A stretch of DNA of 7,311 bases from Candidatus Zhuqueibacterota bacterium 4484_188 (GTDB lineage: Bacteria > Calditrichota > Calditrichia > RBG-13-44-9): positions 1-7,311 of the forward strand of contig MVCZ01000178.1 of the NCBI GenBank assembly GCA_002049825.1, written 5' to 3'. The first letter of the stretch is position 1; every line of letters begins with the position of its first letter. This document shows, piece after piece, positions 1-6,168 of the stretch. Under the pieces are notes generated by a model. It made no database searches, was not told the origin of the DNA, and worked only from the letters and a program-made list of their open reading frames with translations. A program made the translations under genes and the position numbers.

Positions 1-1767
1 ACTACCCGTTTGACCAATTGGTATCCCGGCACCGGTTATCCCTTTGTTCACGCCGACCAGCACAACCTGACACCGGTGATTATCAATCCGGCGACACAAT
101 CTTTCCGGCTGGTAAACGGAAATGACGGCGGGGTGGAATATTCCGACGATGGCGGCATCACCTGGCACAAGACGCTAAACGGCTACAACACCACCCAATT
201 TTACGGTGTGGACAAAAAGCACGGCAGCAGCGAATACATCGGTGGAATGCAGGACAACGGCACCTGGCGCTCCACTGCCAATCCCAATATGCTTTCGCCC
301 TGGCTAAACCAGCTTGGCGGCGATGGGTTCGATGTGTCCTGGCACTACACCGATCCGAACAAGATTATCGGTTCCGTCCAATTTAACAGTTTTTACCGTT
401 CCCTGGACGGTGGCATCACCTGGGAGCCCGCCACCAGCGGCATGAGCGACGTGGGTTCGGGTGCCGGAATATTTATTTCTGCCATCGCCAAATCCCAAAG
501 CGACCCGGATTTGCTATTTGCAGTTGGTGTTTCGGGCATCTGGCGCAGCGACAATTTTGCCGATGACTGGACCCTGACTACGCCTGCCGGTTTCTGGGGA
601 TACAACGGCTTGTCCGGACAGGTGAAAATTTCCCGGGCAAATCCGCAAATTGTCTGGGCAGGGAATAGCATGAACAGCAGCAACCGGGTGCATGTTTCTA
701 CGGATGGCGGACTTACTTTTACCCCCACCAACAATTACACGGCGGCAACACTGGGCAGAATTACCGGAATGGACACGCATCCCACGCAGGATTCCACCGC
801 TTACGTGACCTTCTCGATTGCCAATGCACCCAAAATTTTGCGCACCACCGACCTGGGGCAAACCTGGGAAGATATCAGCGGATTCGGCAGCAATCCCACC
901 AGCAATAACGGGTTTCCGGATGTCGCCACCTACTGTGTGCTGGTCATGCCGCACACACCGGACACGTTGTGGGCAGGCACGGAAATCGGTTTGTTCGAAT
1001 CCACCGATAACGGCGCAAACTGGCACCTGGCAGACAATGGTTTACCGGCGGCATCTATCTGGGATATGCGCGTGGTGGACGACCAGGTGGTTGTCGCAAC
1101 TCACGGGCGCGGTATCTGGTCGGTCACTATTCCCGAATTGTTAAATGCACCGCCCCCGGTTGTCACACTCTCGCCGCGGCTGAACCGACTGGCACAGGCA
1201 CCCCAGGGCGACCTGAATATCGACATTGCCCTGCGCTCGGTGTACGATTCGACCCGGGTAATCCTTAACGGACAAAAGTATTTGACCATTTTCAACAGTG
1301 CGCCGCTGGATACAATCTTGCAATACCCGGTCACTCAAAGCGGTACAGTGACCGTCTCGCTCACCGCGTACAAGGACGGGAAAACATACAAATCGGCACA
1401 GCGCAGCGCTTCGGTTATTTTGTTTTCCGCACCGCAGGTTACTTACCTGAATAATTTCAATACGCCCTCTAATGACTTTGTCGGAACCGGATTTTCGGTC
1501 ATCACGCCCTCCGGATTCAATGACCCGGCAATTCACACCGCTCATTCCTACAGCAACAACCTGGACATCAGTTACACCCTGATTGTTCCCATTATCGTGG
1601 CTTCTTCGAACGCCGACATTAAGTTCGATGAAATCGCCGTTGTGGAACCGGGCGATCCGGGCTCGGTGTTTGGCGACCCGGATTTCTGGGACTACGTGAT
1701 TGTGGAAGGCACCAGAGACGGTATCCAGTGGATTCAGCTTGAAGACGGCTACGACGCCGGTAGATAA
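1..1767 (+). CDS. Secreted Asp-box (BNR/sortilin-like) beta-propeller protein, 5'-partial, 3'-frameshifted
   Basis: The reading frame is open from base 1, so the true start lies upstream; the TTG at 10 is only an internal codon. Five Asp-box motifs (S/T-x-D-x-G-x-T/N-W/F) are visible, numbered from that TTG: about 45-52 (SDDGGITW), 131-138 (SLDGGITW), 230-236 (STDGGLTF), 279-286 (TTDLGQTW) and 331-338 (STDNGANW). The propeller ends with VVATHGRGIW near 361-370, a usual last-blade sequence in Asp-box exo-proteins. An Ig-like linker follows (about 380-470), then a jelly-roll-like segment (about 480-585). Such proteins are secreted glycan- or protein-binding or hydrolytic enzymes; the substrate cannot be told here. 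The frame closes at TAA 1765-1767 inside the jelly-roll, directly next to the matching secretion tail in another frame (1760-2098). The gene is therefore broken rather than finished. Family call is firm at the fold level, weak at enzyme level. Confidence 0.85.
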   Translation, partial: TTRLTNWYPGTGYPFVHADQHNLTPVIINPATQSFRLVNGNDGGVEYSDDGGITWHKTLNGYNTTQFYGVDKKHGSSEYIGGMQDNGTWRSTANPNMLSPWLNQLGGDGFDVSWHYTDPNKIIGSVQFNSFYRSLDGGITWEPATSGMSDVGSGAGIFISAIAKSQSDPDLLFAVGVSGIWRSDNFADDWTLTTPAGFWGYNGLSGQVKISRANPQIVWAGNSMNSSNRVHVSTDGGLTFTPTNNYTAATLGRITGMDTHPTQDSTAYVTFSIANAPKILRTTDLGQTWEDISGFGSNPTSNNGFPDVATYCVLVMPHTPDTLWAGTEIGLFESTDNGANWHLADNGLPAASIWDMRVVDDQVVVATHGRGIWSVTIPELLNAPPPVVTLSPRLNRLAQAPQGDLNIDIALRSVYDSTRVILNGQKYLTIFNSAPLDTILQYPVTQSGTVTVSLTAYKDGKTYKSAQRSASVILFSAPQVTYLNNFNTPSNDFVGTGFSVITPSGFNDPAIHTAHSYSNNLDISYTLIVPIIVASSNADIKFDEIAVVEPGDPGSVFGDPDFWDYVIVEGTRDGIQWIQLEDGYDAGR

Positions 1768-2098
1768 TTTACGTATCCAGGAAGGCGCCAGCGCGATTAC
1801 CCAAACCGACTTTACACCAAACACTTTCCGGCTGTTCGACAACTTTCCCAACCCCTTTAACCCGACGACCTTGATTCGTTTTCAGGTTCCCGGAACGAGC
1901 CATGTGCAGTTGAAAATTTACAACAGCCTGGGGCAGGAAGTGCGAACCCTGGTGAACCGCAACCAGGCAGCCGGGACACAGTCCGTAGTGTGGGATGGCA
2001 GAAACAACGCCGGAAACAGTGTTGCCAGCGGCATTTACTACTACCGATTACAGGCAGGTAATTTTGTGCAGGTGAAGAAAATGATGCTGCTTCGGTAA
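1760..2098 (+). pseudogene. Detached C-terminal end of the Asp-box protein: FlgD-like Ig secretion/sorting domain
   Basis: This frame (+1 relative to the upstream coding frame) begins meaningfully at VDNLRIQEG, which belongs to the end of the jelly-roll domain. It continues through the linker NFPNPFNPTTLIRFQVP into a FlgD-type Ig fold (VQLKIYNSLGQEVRTL, then SVVWDGRNNAGNSVASG, then IYYYRLQAGNF) ending KKMMLLR and TAA. FCB-group exo-proteins carry this tail as a C-terminal secretion or surface-attachment signal, of the kind linked to type IX-like export. In comparable proteins, as I recall them, roughly 50 residues separate the 'DGYDA' element (frame 1, ending about 1758) from 'VDNLRIQ'. The break is thus better explained by a deletion with a length of 2 mod 3 than by a one-base slip. 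An ATG at 1700 in this frame could give a free-standing ORF, but its first 20 residues are out-of-frame sequence. No ribosome site suggests a separate gene. Confidence 0.8.
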
Positions 2099-2123
2099 AG
2101 CAAACAGAGTATTCAACACAATC

Positions 2124-2156
2124 GCCGGGGAGGAAAACTTCCCGGCATTTTCTTTC
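2124..2156 (+). terminator. Rho-independent terminator of the Asp-box gene
   Basis: The stem GCCGGGGA (2124-2131) pairs with TTCCCGGC (2139-2146), 8 bp with one G-T wobble, around a 7-nt loop. A T-rich tract ATTTTCTTTC follows. It starts 26 nt after the TAA at 2096-2098, a normal place for the end of this transcription unit. Its presence marks the downstream methyltransferase as the start of a new unit. Confidence 0.75.
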
Positions 2157-2180
2157 GGAATGAGAACAGCAGCGCGGAAA

Positions 2181-2836
2181 ATGTCTGAGAACAAAATAGA
2201 GCGGAAAATAATTTCCCATTACCGGGTTGTGGTTTGGGCGGACCGGCGCGGGTGCTGGTAGCCGAATTTCTCTGCCGGGTGGTGGGAATAGACCTCACCG
2301 GCGATTTTTGCCAGGTTGCACAACTGCTTTCCCATTACGGTGGATTTTCCGGTGCAACCGATTTCCTGCAGGGCAACGCGTTGCATCTTCCGGTGAAAAC
2401 AGGAATATTCGACACAATCTGGCTGCAGCATGTGGCGCTCAACATCCCCGACAAAAAGGCGCTGTTCTCCGAATGCCACCGGGTGCTGAAACCGGGCGGA
2501 CAATTGGTTATTCACGAAATTTTCAGCGGTTCCCGCCAGCCGCCTCATTTTCCGGTGCCCTGGGCAACCGATGGGTCAATTAATTTTTTATCCGCGGCAG
2601 ATGAAACCCGACAGATTCTGCAAACGTTACAATTCCGGGAAATTTTTTGGGAAGACACCACCGAAGAATCACTTTCGTGGTACCGGAAAAGAGTAGATAC
2701 CGTTTCCCGTTCTCCTAAAAAATCGTTAGATTTACATCTTGTTTTCCGGGAGCGGTTTATCGAAATGGGAAAAAACGTGGTTCGTAATCTTGCGGAAAAT
2801 CGCATTACAGTGGTGGAAGCGGTTCTGGAAAAGTAA
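2181..2836 (+). pseudogene. Class I SAM-dependent methyltransferase with an N-terminal internal deletion and frameshift
   Basis: Two pieces of one gene lie in different frames. The first starts at ATG 2181 and reads MSENKIERKIISHY, a typical beginning for small-molecule methyltransferases of the UbiE/sarcosine-dimethylglycine N-methyltransferase type. The second, in the next frame from about 2225, reads GCGLGGPARVLVAEF (SAM motif I), VVGIDLT (motif with the ribose-binding acid), then WLQHVALNIPDK, HRVLKPGGQLVIHEIF (motif III) and HFPVPWATDGS, ending EAVLEK and TAA 2834-2836. Between the two, relatives carry some 60-80 residues, usually including a 'PVDEFHxGG' element and the strand before motif I; all of that is missing. 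Read alone, the second piece can start only at a TTG (2234) inside motif I, which would drop the SAM glycine loop, so it is unlikely to be functional. QC gene follows after 32 nt. Product substrate is unknown. Confidence 0.8.
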
Positions 2837-2868
2837 CCGGATGATGAATACTTGTTGAACAGTGAAAA

Positions 2869-3660
2869 ATGAAAAATTTATCTGCATATTCTGCTTTCTT
2901 ACCGGCATTGTCGCTCTGGGCTCTCATCTTTCTGTTTTTTGTTCCGGCAAAATTGACTGCCATGCAAATTTACAGCTATCGGATTGTGCAGGTGTACCCC
3001 CACGACCCGGGTGCCTTTACCCAGGGACTGGTTTTTAAAGACGGGGTTTTATACGAAAGCACCGGCTTGCTGGGACAATCCAGTTTGCGGGAAGTCGAAC
3101 TGACGACTGGCAGCTTACTAAAATACACTATGCTGCCGGCAGATGTTTTTGGCGAAGGCATCGCATTGTTTAACCACAAAATCGCCCTGTTAAGCTGGCA
3201 GCAGTACAAAGGCTTTATCTACGACCGGGATAGTTTTTCGCTAATCGACGAATTTTATTACACCACCGAGGGGTGGGGACTCACCTATAATGGCGAGCGG
3301 TTAATCATGAGCGACGGCAGCGCCACACTGCAATTCCTGAATCCGGGGACATTCGAGGTGGAAGACACGCTGAAAGTGACCGACTCCGGTACCCCGGTTA
3401 CCGGGCTCAATGAATTGGAATTCATTAAGGGGAAAATTTTTGCCAATGTCTGGCCAACTGATCGGATTGTTATTATTTCTCCGCAAAACGGCGCGGTAGC
3501 GGGCTGGATAAATTTGAAGGGAATCCTGGGAGATCAATCGGAATACCGCCGGGTGGACGTGCTGAACGGAATCGCTTACGATGCGGCGAAAGACCGTCTT
3601 TTTATCACCGGGAAATTGTGGCCCAAACTGTTCGAGATTCAATTGGTGCCGCTTCGCTGA
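2869..3660 (+). CDS. Exported glutaminyl-peptide cyclotransferase (glutamine cyclotransferase family)
   Basis: The enzyme turns an N-terminal glutamine of a peptide or protein into pyroglutamate with release of ammonia. At 263 residues it is intact and of normal length for the plant/bacterial beta-propeller type (Glu_cyclase_2). Residues 13-31 form a hydrophobic export signal (LSLWALIFLFFVPAKLTA), so the enzyme should act in the periplasm or at the outer face of the inner membrane. Family landmarks appear in order: AFTQGL (49-53), LYESTGLLGQSSL (61-73), FGEGIAL (94-100), TEGWGL (133-138), IMSDGS (146-151), LNELE (180-184), ANVW (192-195), VLNGIAYD (231-238) and FITGKLWPKLFEI (245-257). ATG at 2869 is preceded by only a weak ribosome site. 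It sits 32 nt after the methyltransferase remnant and 53 nt before the thioesterase, so it is probably co-transcribed. Its likely clients are exported proteins with Gln exposed after signal-peptide cleavage, such as the amylase in this window (inference). Confidence 0.93.
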   Translation: MKNLSAYSAFLPALSLWALIFLFFVPAKLTAMQIYSYRIVQVYPHDPGAFTQGLVFKDGVLYESTGLLGQSSLREVELTTGSLLKYTMLPADVFGEGIALFNHKIALLSWQQYKGFIYDRDSFSLIDEFYYTTEGWGLTYNGERLIMSDGSATLQFLNPGTFEVEDTLKVTDSGTPVTGLNELEFIKGKIFANVWPTDRIVIISPQNGAVAGWINLKGILGDQSEYRRVDVLNGIAYDAAKDRLFITGKLWPKLFEIQLVPLR

Positions 3661-3713
3661 ATGAACCGGGTGCCTGATTTTCACCCCACCGGGGAAATAA
3701 TAAAGGAAAATTT

Positions 3714-4454
3714 GTGGAAAAAATTCTAACCAAACAGTATGAGGTGCGCTCCCACGAAGCGGACCACCAGGGAAAAGCAAAAGTGCTCACGCTGCTGAAC
3801 TTCCTGCAGGATGCGGCACTGGAACACTCCCAGGTGTTAGGACTTTCGGTGCAGGAGCTTTTTCGCCGGGGGCTTACCTGGGTATTGTCTCACTACCATG
3901 TGATTATTCAGCGATACCCGGATTGGAAAGAAACGGTTACCGTTCGCACCTGGCCCTCCGAACAGCAGGAATTTTTCGGGCTGCGGGATTTTGAAATGAC
4001 CGACGCCAGGGGTGAACGTGTGTTAGCGGCAACCACGTCTTTTGTCGCACTAAACTTGCGCACCAAGCAACCGGTAAACCTGGAAAACCTGAATATCAAT
4101 TTTGCACCGATAGAAAAGAAAGCTGTCACACACACTTTTCCCCCTTTACCGGTACCAGAACAAGCAGACCTGGAATTGACCTTCAAAGTGCGCCGCGGCG
4201 ACTTGGACATCAATCGCCACGTGAACCACACCGTTTACATGACCCTTGCCCTGGAAACCGTGCCGCCGGAGGTATTCCGGAAAAAACGACCGGCGGAAAT
4301 TGAGGTGGTTTTTAAATCCGAAGCCCTGTATGGTGATCAAATTCTTTCGCGAACGCAGCTTAAAAAAACCGGGGACGAAATTGAGTGCATTCACCAACTG
4401 TGCCGAGAAGACAGAAAAAAAGATTTCACGCTTCTCCGAACCAGGTGGAAATAA
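3714..4454 (+). CDS. Acyl-ACP thioesterase (FatA/FatB-like double hot-dog)
   Basis: This cytoplasmic enzyme hydrolyses acyl-acyl carrier protein and releases free fatty acid, ending or trimming fatty-acid synthesis. The 246 residues fit two hot-dog domains of the bacterial acyl-ACP thioesterase family (PF01643). The N-terminal domain contains the hallmark NFLQDAALEHSQVLGL (29-44) and SHYHVIIQRYPDWKETVTVRTW (59-80). The C-terminal domain has the active-site stretch VRRGDLDINRHVNHTVYM (159-176), the DxNxHVN signature with Asp165, Asn167 and His169 as expected catalytic residues. Glu181 follows in LALETVP. The start is GTG 3714, chosen because AAAGGA lies 7 nt upstream and the protein begins as relatives do (ILTKQYEVRSHEAD). 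Its last codons carry the ribosome site (AGGTGG, 4443-4448) of the following, now damaged methyltransferase, indicating an operon arrangement. No lesion seen. Confidence 0.93.
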   Translation: MEKILTKQYEVRSHEADHQGKAKVLTLLNFLQDAALEHSQVLGLSVQELFRRGLTWVLSHYHVIIQRYPDWKETVTVRTWPSEQQEFFGLRDFEMTDARGERVLAATTSFVALNLRTKQPVNLENLNINFAPIEKKAVTHTFPPLPVPEQADLELTFKVRRGDLDINRHVNHTVYMTLALETVPPEVFRKKRPAEIEVVFKSEALYGDQILSRTQLKKTGDEIECIHQLCREDRKKDFTLLRTRWK

Positions 4455-4458
4455 AATA
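4443..4458 (+). promoter_or_regulatory. Ribosome-binding site followed by a mutated start codon (ATA instead of ATG)
   Basis: AGGTGG at 4443-4448 is a strong Shine-Dalgarno match, and 7 nt later stands ATA (4456-4458) in the frame of the methyltransferase, followed by SDTLIRKHWYDGW. Relatives of this protein typically begin Met-Ser-Asp. The simplest reading is a G to A change that removed the ATG. Other in-frame starts are poor: TTG 4381 and ATG 4246 lie deep inside the thioesterase gene without a ribosome site. Confidence 0.65.
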
Positions 4459-4951
4459 TCCGACACGCTGATACGAAAACATTGGTACGACGGCTGGTTT
4501 TATGCCCGGTTCATCAATACCCGGGAGAACAAAATTCGCCGGAAAATCTTTAGCCTGATTCCCGACGGGAGCGCCGTGCTGGACGTGGGCTGCGGCACCG
4601 GCGGATTCGTTATGAAACTCTCTGAGAGAAGCCGTTCGGTAACCGGTGTGGACCTGTCCGAGAAGATGATCCGCACCGCCAGGAAAGATGATCCGCACCG
4701 CCAGGAAGCGGAAGGAGAAAGAGGGTGCGGATAATGTCGAGTTTCTGTGTACCGACGTCACCGAATTAACGGCGGTGCTCGATAGCAAGTTCGAATACGC
4801 CACCATGTCGTTTTTTCTGCACTAATTGCCGCCGGAGACCCGGCGGAAAATTCTGCAGGAAGTAAAACAGGTTGCCGACCGGATTCTTATCCTGGATTAC
4901 CAGGTGCCCCTTCCCCACAGCTTTTGGGGAGCCGCCGTCTGGTTGATTTAA
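4456..4951 (+). pseudogene. SAM-dependent methyltransferase pseudogene (start loss, 22-bp duplication, in-frame stop, 3' truncation)
   Basis: The first part (frame 1, from ATA 4456) reads SDTLIRKHWYDGWFYARF and then SAM motif I VLDVGCGTGGFVMKL and VTGVDLSEKMIRTAR. A perfect 22-bp tandem duplication (4663-4684 and 4685-4706) then shifts the frame. Deleting one copy restores ARKRKEKEGADNVEFLC, then TDVTELTAVL and FEYATMSFFLH. The next codon is TAA (4823-4825), exactly where the family has the Glu of 'HE(L/M)PPE'. After it, coding sense resumes in the same frame with LPPETRRKILQEVKQVADR, ILILDYQVPLPHSFW and GAAVWLI, up to about 4948. The usual remaining C-terminal part (some 50-60 residues) is absent, because the sequence switches to a glycoside hydrolase. 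Four independent lesions make this a convincing pseudogene of a class I (type 11) methyltransferase. Its overlap with the thioesterase end shows it was the last gene of that operon. Confidence 0.85.
4663..4706 (+). repeat. Perfect 22-bp tandem duplication
   Basis: Bases 4663-4684 are repeated exactly and without spacer at 4685-4706 (each copy begins AAGATGATCC and ends CCGCCAGGA). The unit is 22 bp, not a multiple of three, so it causes the frameshift in the methyltransferase. Removing either copy gives a continuous, family-like reading frame, so the duplication is recent relative to the gene. Confidence 0.95.
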
Positions 4952-5241
4952 TTTTTTACCGAGATTGGTTACAAAAGAAAATTCGAAACCGCTGTCCGCC
5001 CCTGGGAATGGTTCGCCCTTTTACTAGCTTCCCGCAAAGCGAAGCTTTCAAACTCCAGGCGGATTGCTACGAAGCCTTTTTCCGCACTTTCTGGGACAAG
5101 GAGTGATTTAGCGGCATTTATTTCTGGAAATAGTTTCCCAATACAGACCGGGTAGTCGGGGAACAAAACCACGGATTTACCCCGCAACACAAACCCGCAG
5201 AACGAGTGCTGGCAAAATGGTTCGAAAAAGGTGGAAATTAA
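4949..5241 (+). pseudogene. C-terminal remnant of a TIM-barrel glycoside hydrolase (GH113-like)
   Basis: Right after the methyltransferase fragment, frame 2 reads FFTEIGYKRKFETAVRPWEW (4952-5011), which resembles the strand holding the catalytic nucleophile Glu (TE(I/V)GY) of GH113-like barrel enzymes. The frame then slips between about 5012 and 5038. Frame 1 continues SEAFKLQADCYEAFFRTFWDKE, a stop TGA (5104-5106), FSGIYFWK, a stop TAG (5131-5133), FPNTDRVVGEQNHG, FTPQHKPAERVLAKWFEKGG and a natural TAA (5239-5241). In the family these two stops are Trp positions (W-F-x-G-x-Y-x-W-K-W-F), so both are TGG to stop changes. Two-thirds or more of the enzyme upstream is gone. Fold assignment is from motif memory; GH113 beta-mannanase-like is the best guess, with GH5/GH26-type barrels as alternatives. 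The piece is non-functional. Confidence 0.7.
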
Positions 5242-5261
5242 CTCGCTTTCGCATTTCCGCC
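5225..5261 (-). terminator. Minus-strand intrinsic terminator
   Basis: GGTGGAAAT (5230-5238) pairs with ATTTCCGCC (5253-5261), 9 bp with one wobble, around a 14-nt loop. On the minus strand the stem is followed at once by TTTTT (complement of 5225-5229); on the plus strand there is no T run. It lies 28 nt past the stop of the minus-strand beta-barrel remnant (stop at 5290-5292), so it fits as that gene's terminator. It overlaps the last codons of the plus-strand hydrolase remnant. Confidence 0.6.
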
Positions 5262-5289
5262 TGCAAAACTTACTACCGGTCTCATCCGT

Positions 5290-5433
5290 TTAGAATTCAC
5301 AGCCGACTTTTAAGCTGTAAACAGAAAACAAATTCCGGTTGCGGATATTGGTAACATAACCGGATTGTTCCAGGTTCACCATATTCTTCTCCTGGCAGAA
5401 AAAAAGCAATTTTTCTTCTTTCCGATATTTCAT
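5290..5433 (-). pseudogene. C-terminal fragment of an outer-membrane beta-barrel protein
   Basis: The minus strand is open for 47 codons (ATG at 5433-5431, stop at 5292-5290). Its last 31 residues, NMVNLEQSGYVTNIR then NRNLFSVYSLKVGCEF, look like the final strands of an outer-membrane barrel. Hydrophobic residues alternate with polar ones, and the chain ends in Leu-x-Val-Gly-x-x-Phe with a terminal Phe, the usual barrel-assembly signal of TonB-dependent receptors and porins. The first 15 residues (MKYRKEEKLLFFCQE) do not look like barrel sequence and mark the break; everything upstream in that gene is absent. The minus-strand terminator just beyond the stop (5225-5261) supports a once genuine gene. 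The exact receptor type cannot be told. Confidence 0.55.
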
Positions 5434-5484
5434 TCGGTTGATTTATTATCTATATTTTCAACTTAATGGATAGGGAATTGAAAG
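5420..5484 (+). promoter_or_regulatory. Candidate promoter region and ribosome site for the Nudix-amylase unit
   Basis: The AT-rich stretch before the Nudix gene holds -10-like hexamers TATTAT (5444-5449) and TATATT (5451-5456), but no convincing -35 box at the right distance, so the promoter is only suggested. AGGGA at 5472-5476 is a good ribosome site 8 nt before ATG 5485. Upstream, a modest inverted repeat CCGGTT/AACCGG (5335-5340 and 5358-5363) lies inside the beta-barrel remnant and is probably incidental. Confidence 0.3.
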
Positions 5485-6159
5485 ATGAGAGAAGCTCAAA
5501 ATAAAATCCAAAATTTTCAGCAGGCGGAAGAGACAATTCGACGGGTGCTGAAAACTTACCAGCCGCGAAAATTGTCGGTCAATGGGTCCCGGCAGGCATC
5601 GGTGCTGATTCCACTGTTAAACCGGGAAAGCGTGCCCTATCTGATTTTTACCAGGCGAACCGAGTTGGTGGAACACCACAAAGGACAGATTTCCTTTCCC
5701 GGCGGCATGCACGACCGGGCAGACACATCTCTGCTGCAAACCGCACTGCGGGAAACCGACGAGGAAATCGGAGTTCACCCGGAAGAAATTCAGGTTATCG
5801 GGCAACTGGATGATTTGTACACAGTCACCAATTTTCTCATTACCCCGTTTGTGGGTATTCTAAAACCCTCTCCCTCCTTTCGATTGAGCACTGATGAGGT
5901 CGCCGAAGTTCTGGAAGTGCCGCTTAGACTGTTTCTTACGAACGAGCATTTTGAAATAAAAAAATGGGAATACCGCGGCAAATTTTACGAAGTTTACTTT
6001 TACCATTTCCACGACCATGTCATCTGGGGCGCCACCGGATTTATCGTGAACCGTTTTATTCACGTGGTTTTCGGCTACAACCCCGCCCCCAACCCGGTGT
6101 ACCGCGACCCGAGAAACGAGGCTTACCTGCAGGAAAACATTACCAGAAGAAGCAGGTAG
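5485..6159 (+). CDS. Nudix hydrolase, CoA pyrophosphatase type (NudL-like)
   Basis: The enzyme is expected to cleave coenzyme A or acyl-CoA into 3',5'-ADP and (acyl-)phosphopantetheine in the cytoplasm. The 224-residue protein is intact. The CoAse-specific motif FTRRTELVEHHKGQISFPGG (55-74) runs straight into the Nudix box GMHDRADTSLLQTALRE and TDEEIGV (74-97); Glu90, Glu93 and Glu94 are the expected metal ligands. The spacing from the FPGG glycine to RE is one residue longer than the classical box, as is usual in this subfamily. ATG 5485 has AGGGA 8 nt upstream. The C-terminus (WGATGFIVNRFIHVV, 181-195) matches the family's final helix, with a 25-residue extension behind it. The amylase gene starts 9 nt after its TAG and its ribosome site overlaps that stop, so the two are likely co-translated. 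Confidence 0.93.
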   Translation: MREAQNKIQNFQQAEETIRRVLKTYQPRKLSVNGSRQASVLIPLLNRESVPYLIFTRRTELVEHHKGQISFPGGMHDRADTSLLQTALRETDEEIGVHPEEIQVIGQLDDLYTVTNFLITPFVGILKPSPSFRLSTDEVAEVLEVPLRLFLTNEHFEIKKWEYRGKFYEVYFYHFHDHVIWGATGFIVNRFIHVVFGYNPAPNPVYRDPRNEAYLQENITRRSR

Positions 6160-6168
6160 GTGGTCAAA

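Noticed and set aside
1755..1767. Programmed ribosomal frameshift joining the Asp-box passenger to its tail
   Set aside because: No slippery heptamer or downstream structure is evident, and homologs appear to have many residues between the two flanks, so a shift alone would not rebuild the domain. The same holds near 7045.
1141..1851. 236-codon open frame on the minus strand
   Set aside because: It lies antisense to clear Asp-box/Ig/jelly-roll coding sequence, has no recognisable motif and no ribosome site; it is a shadow of plus-strand codon bias.
3683..3693. CCCC-ACC-GGGG mini-hairpin between cyclase and thioesterase as a terminator
   Set aside because: A 4-bp stem with a 3-nt loop and no following T run; the next gene starts close by, so a terminator is unlikely.
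4246..4734. Plus-strand frame starting at ATG 4246 as a 162-residue protein
   Set aside because: Its first 70 residues are the thioesterase gene read out of frame, and its end is out-of-frame sequence caused by the 22-bp duplication; only the middle is real methyltransferase.
4924..5106. 60-residue plus-strand frame as a separate small gene
   Set aside because: Its first half is out-of-frame methyltransferase/hydrolase sequence and its second half is the hydrolase tail, which continues past the TGA. It is part of a pseudogene.
4823..5133. Stop-codon reassignment or readthrough (TAA as Glu, TGA/TAG as Trp)
   Set aside because: TAA, TGA and TAG all serve as natural stops of intact genes here (thioesterase TAA, cyclase TGA, Nudix TAG). 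The in-frame stops cluster only in genes with other lesions.
5335..5363. Inverted repeat CCGGTT/AACCGG as an operator or terminator
   Set aside because: Only 6 bp with a 17-nt loop, no T run, and inside the minus-strand coding remnant; it can be chance.
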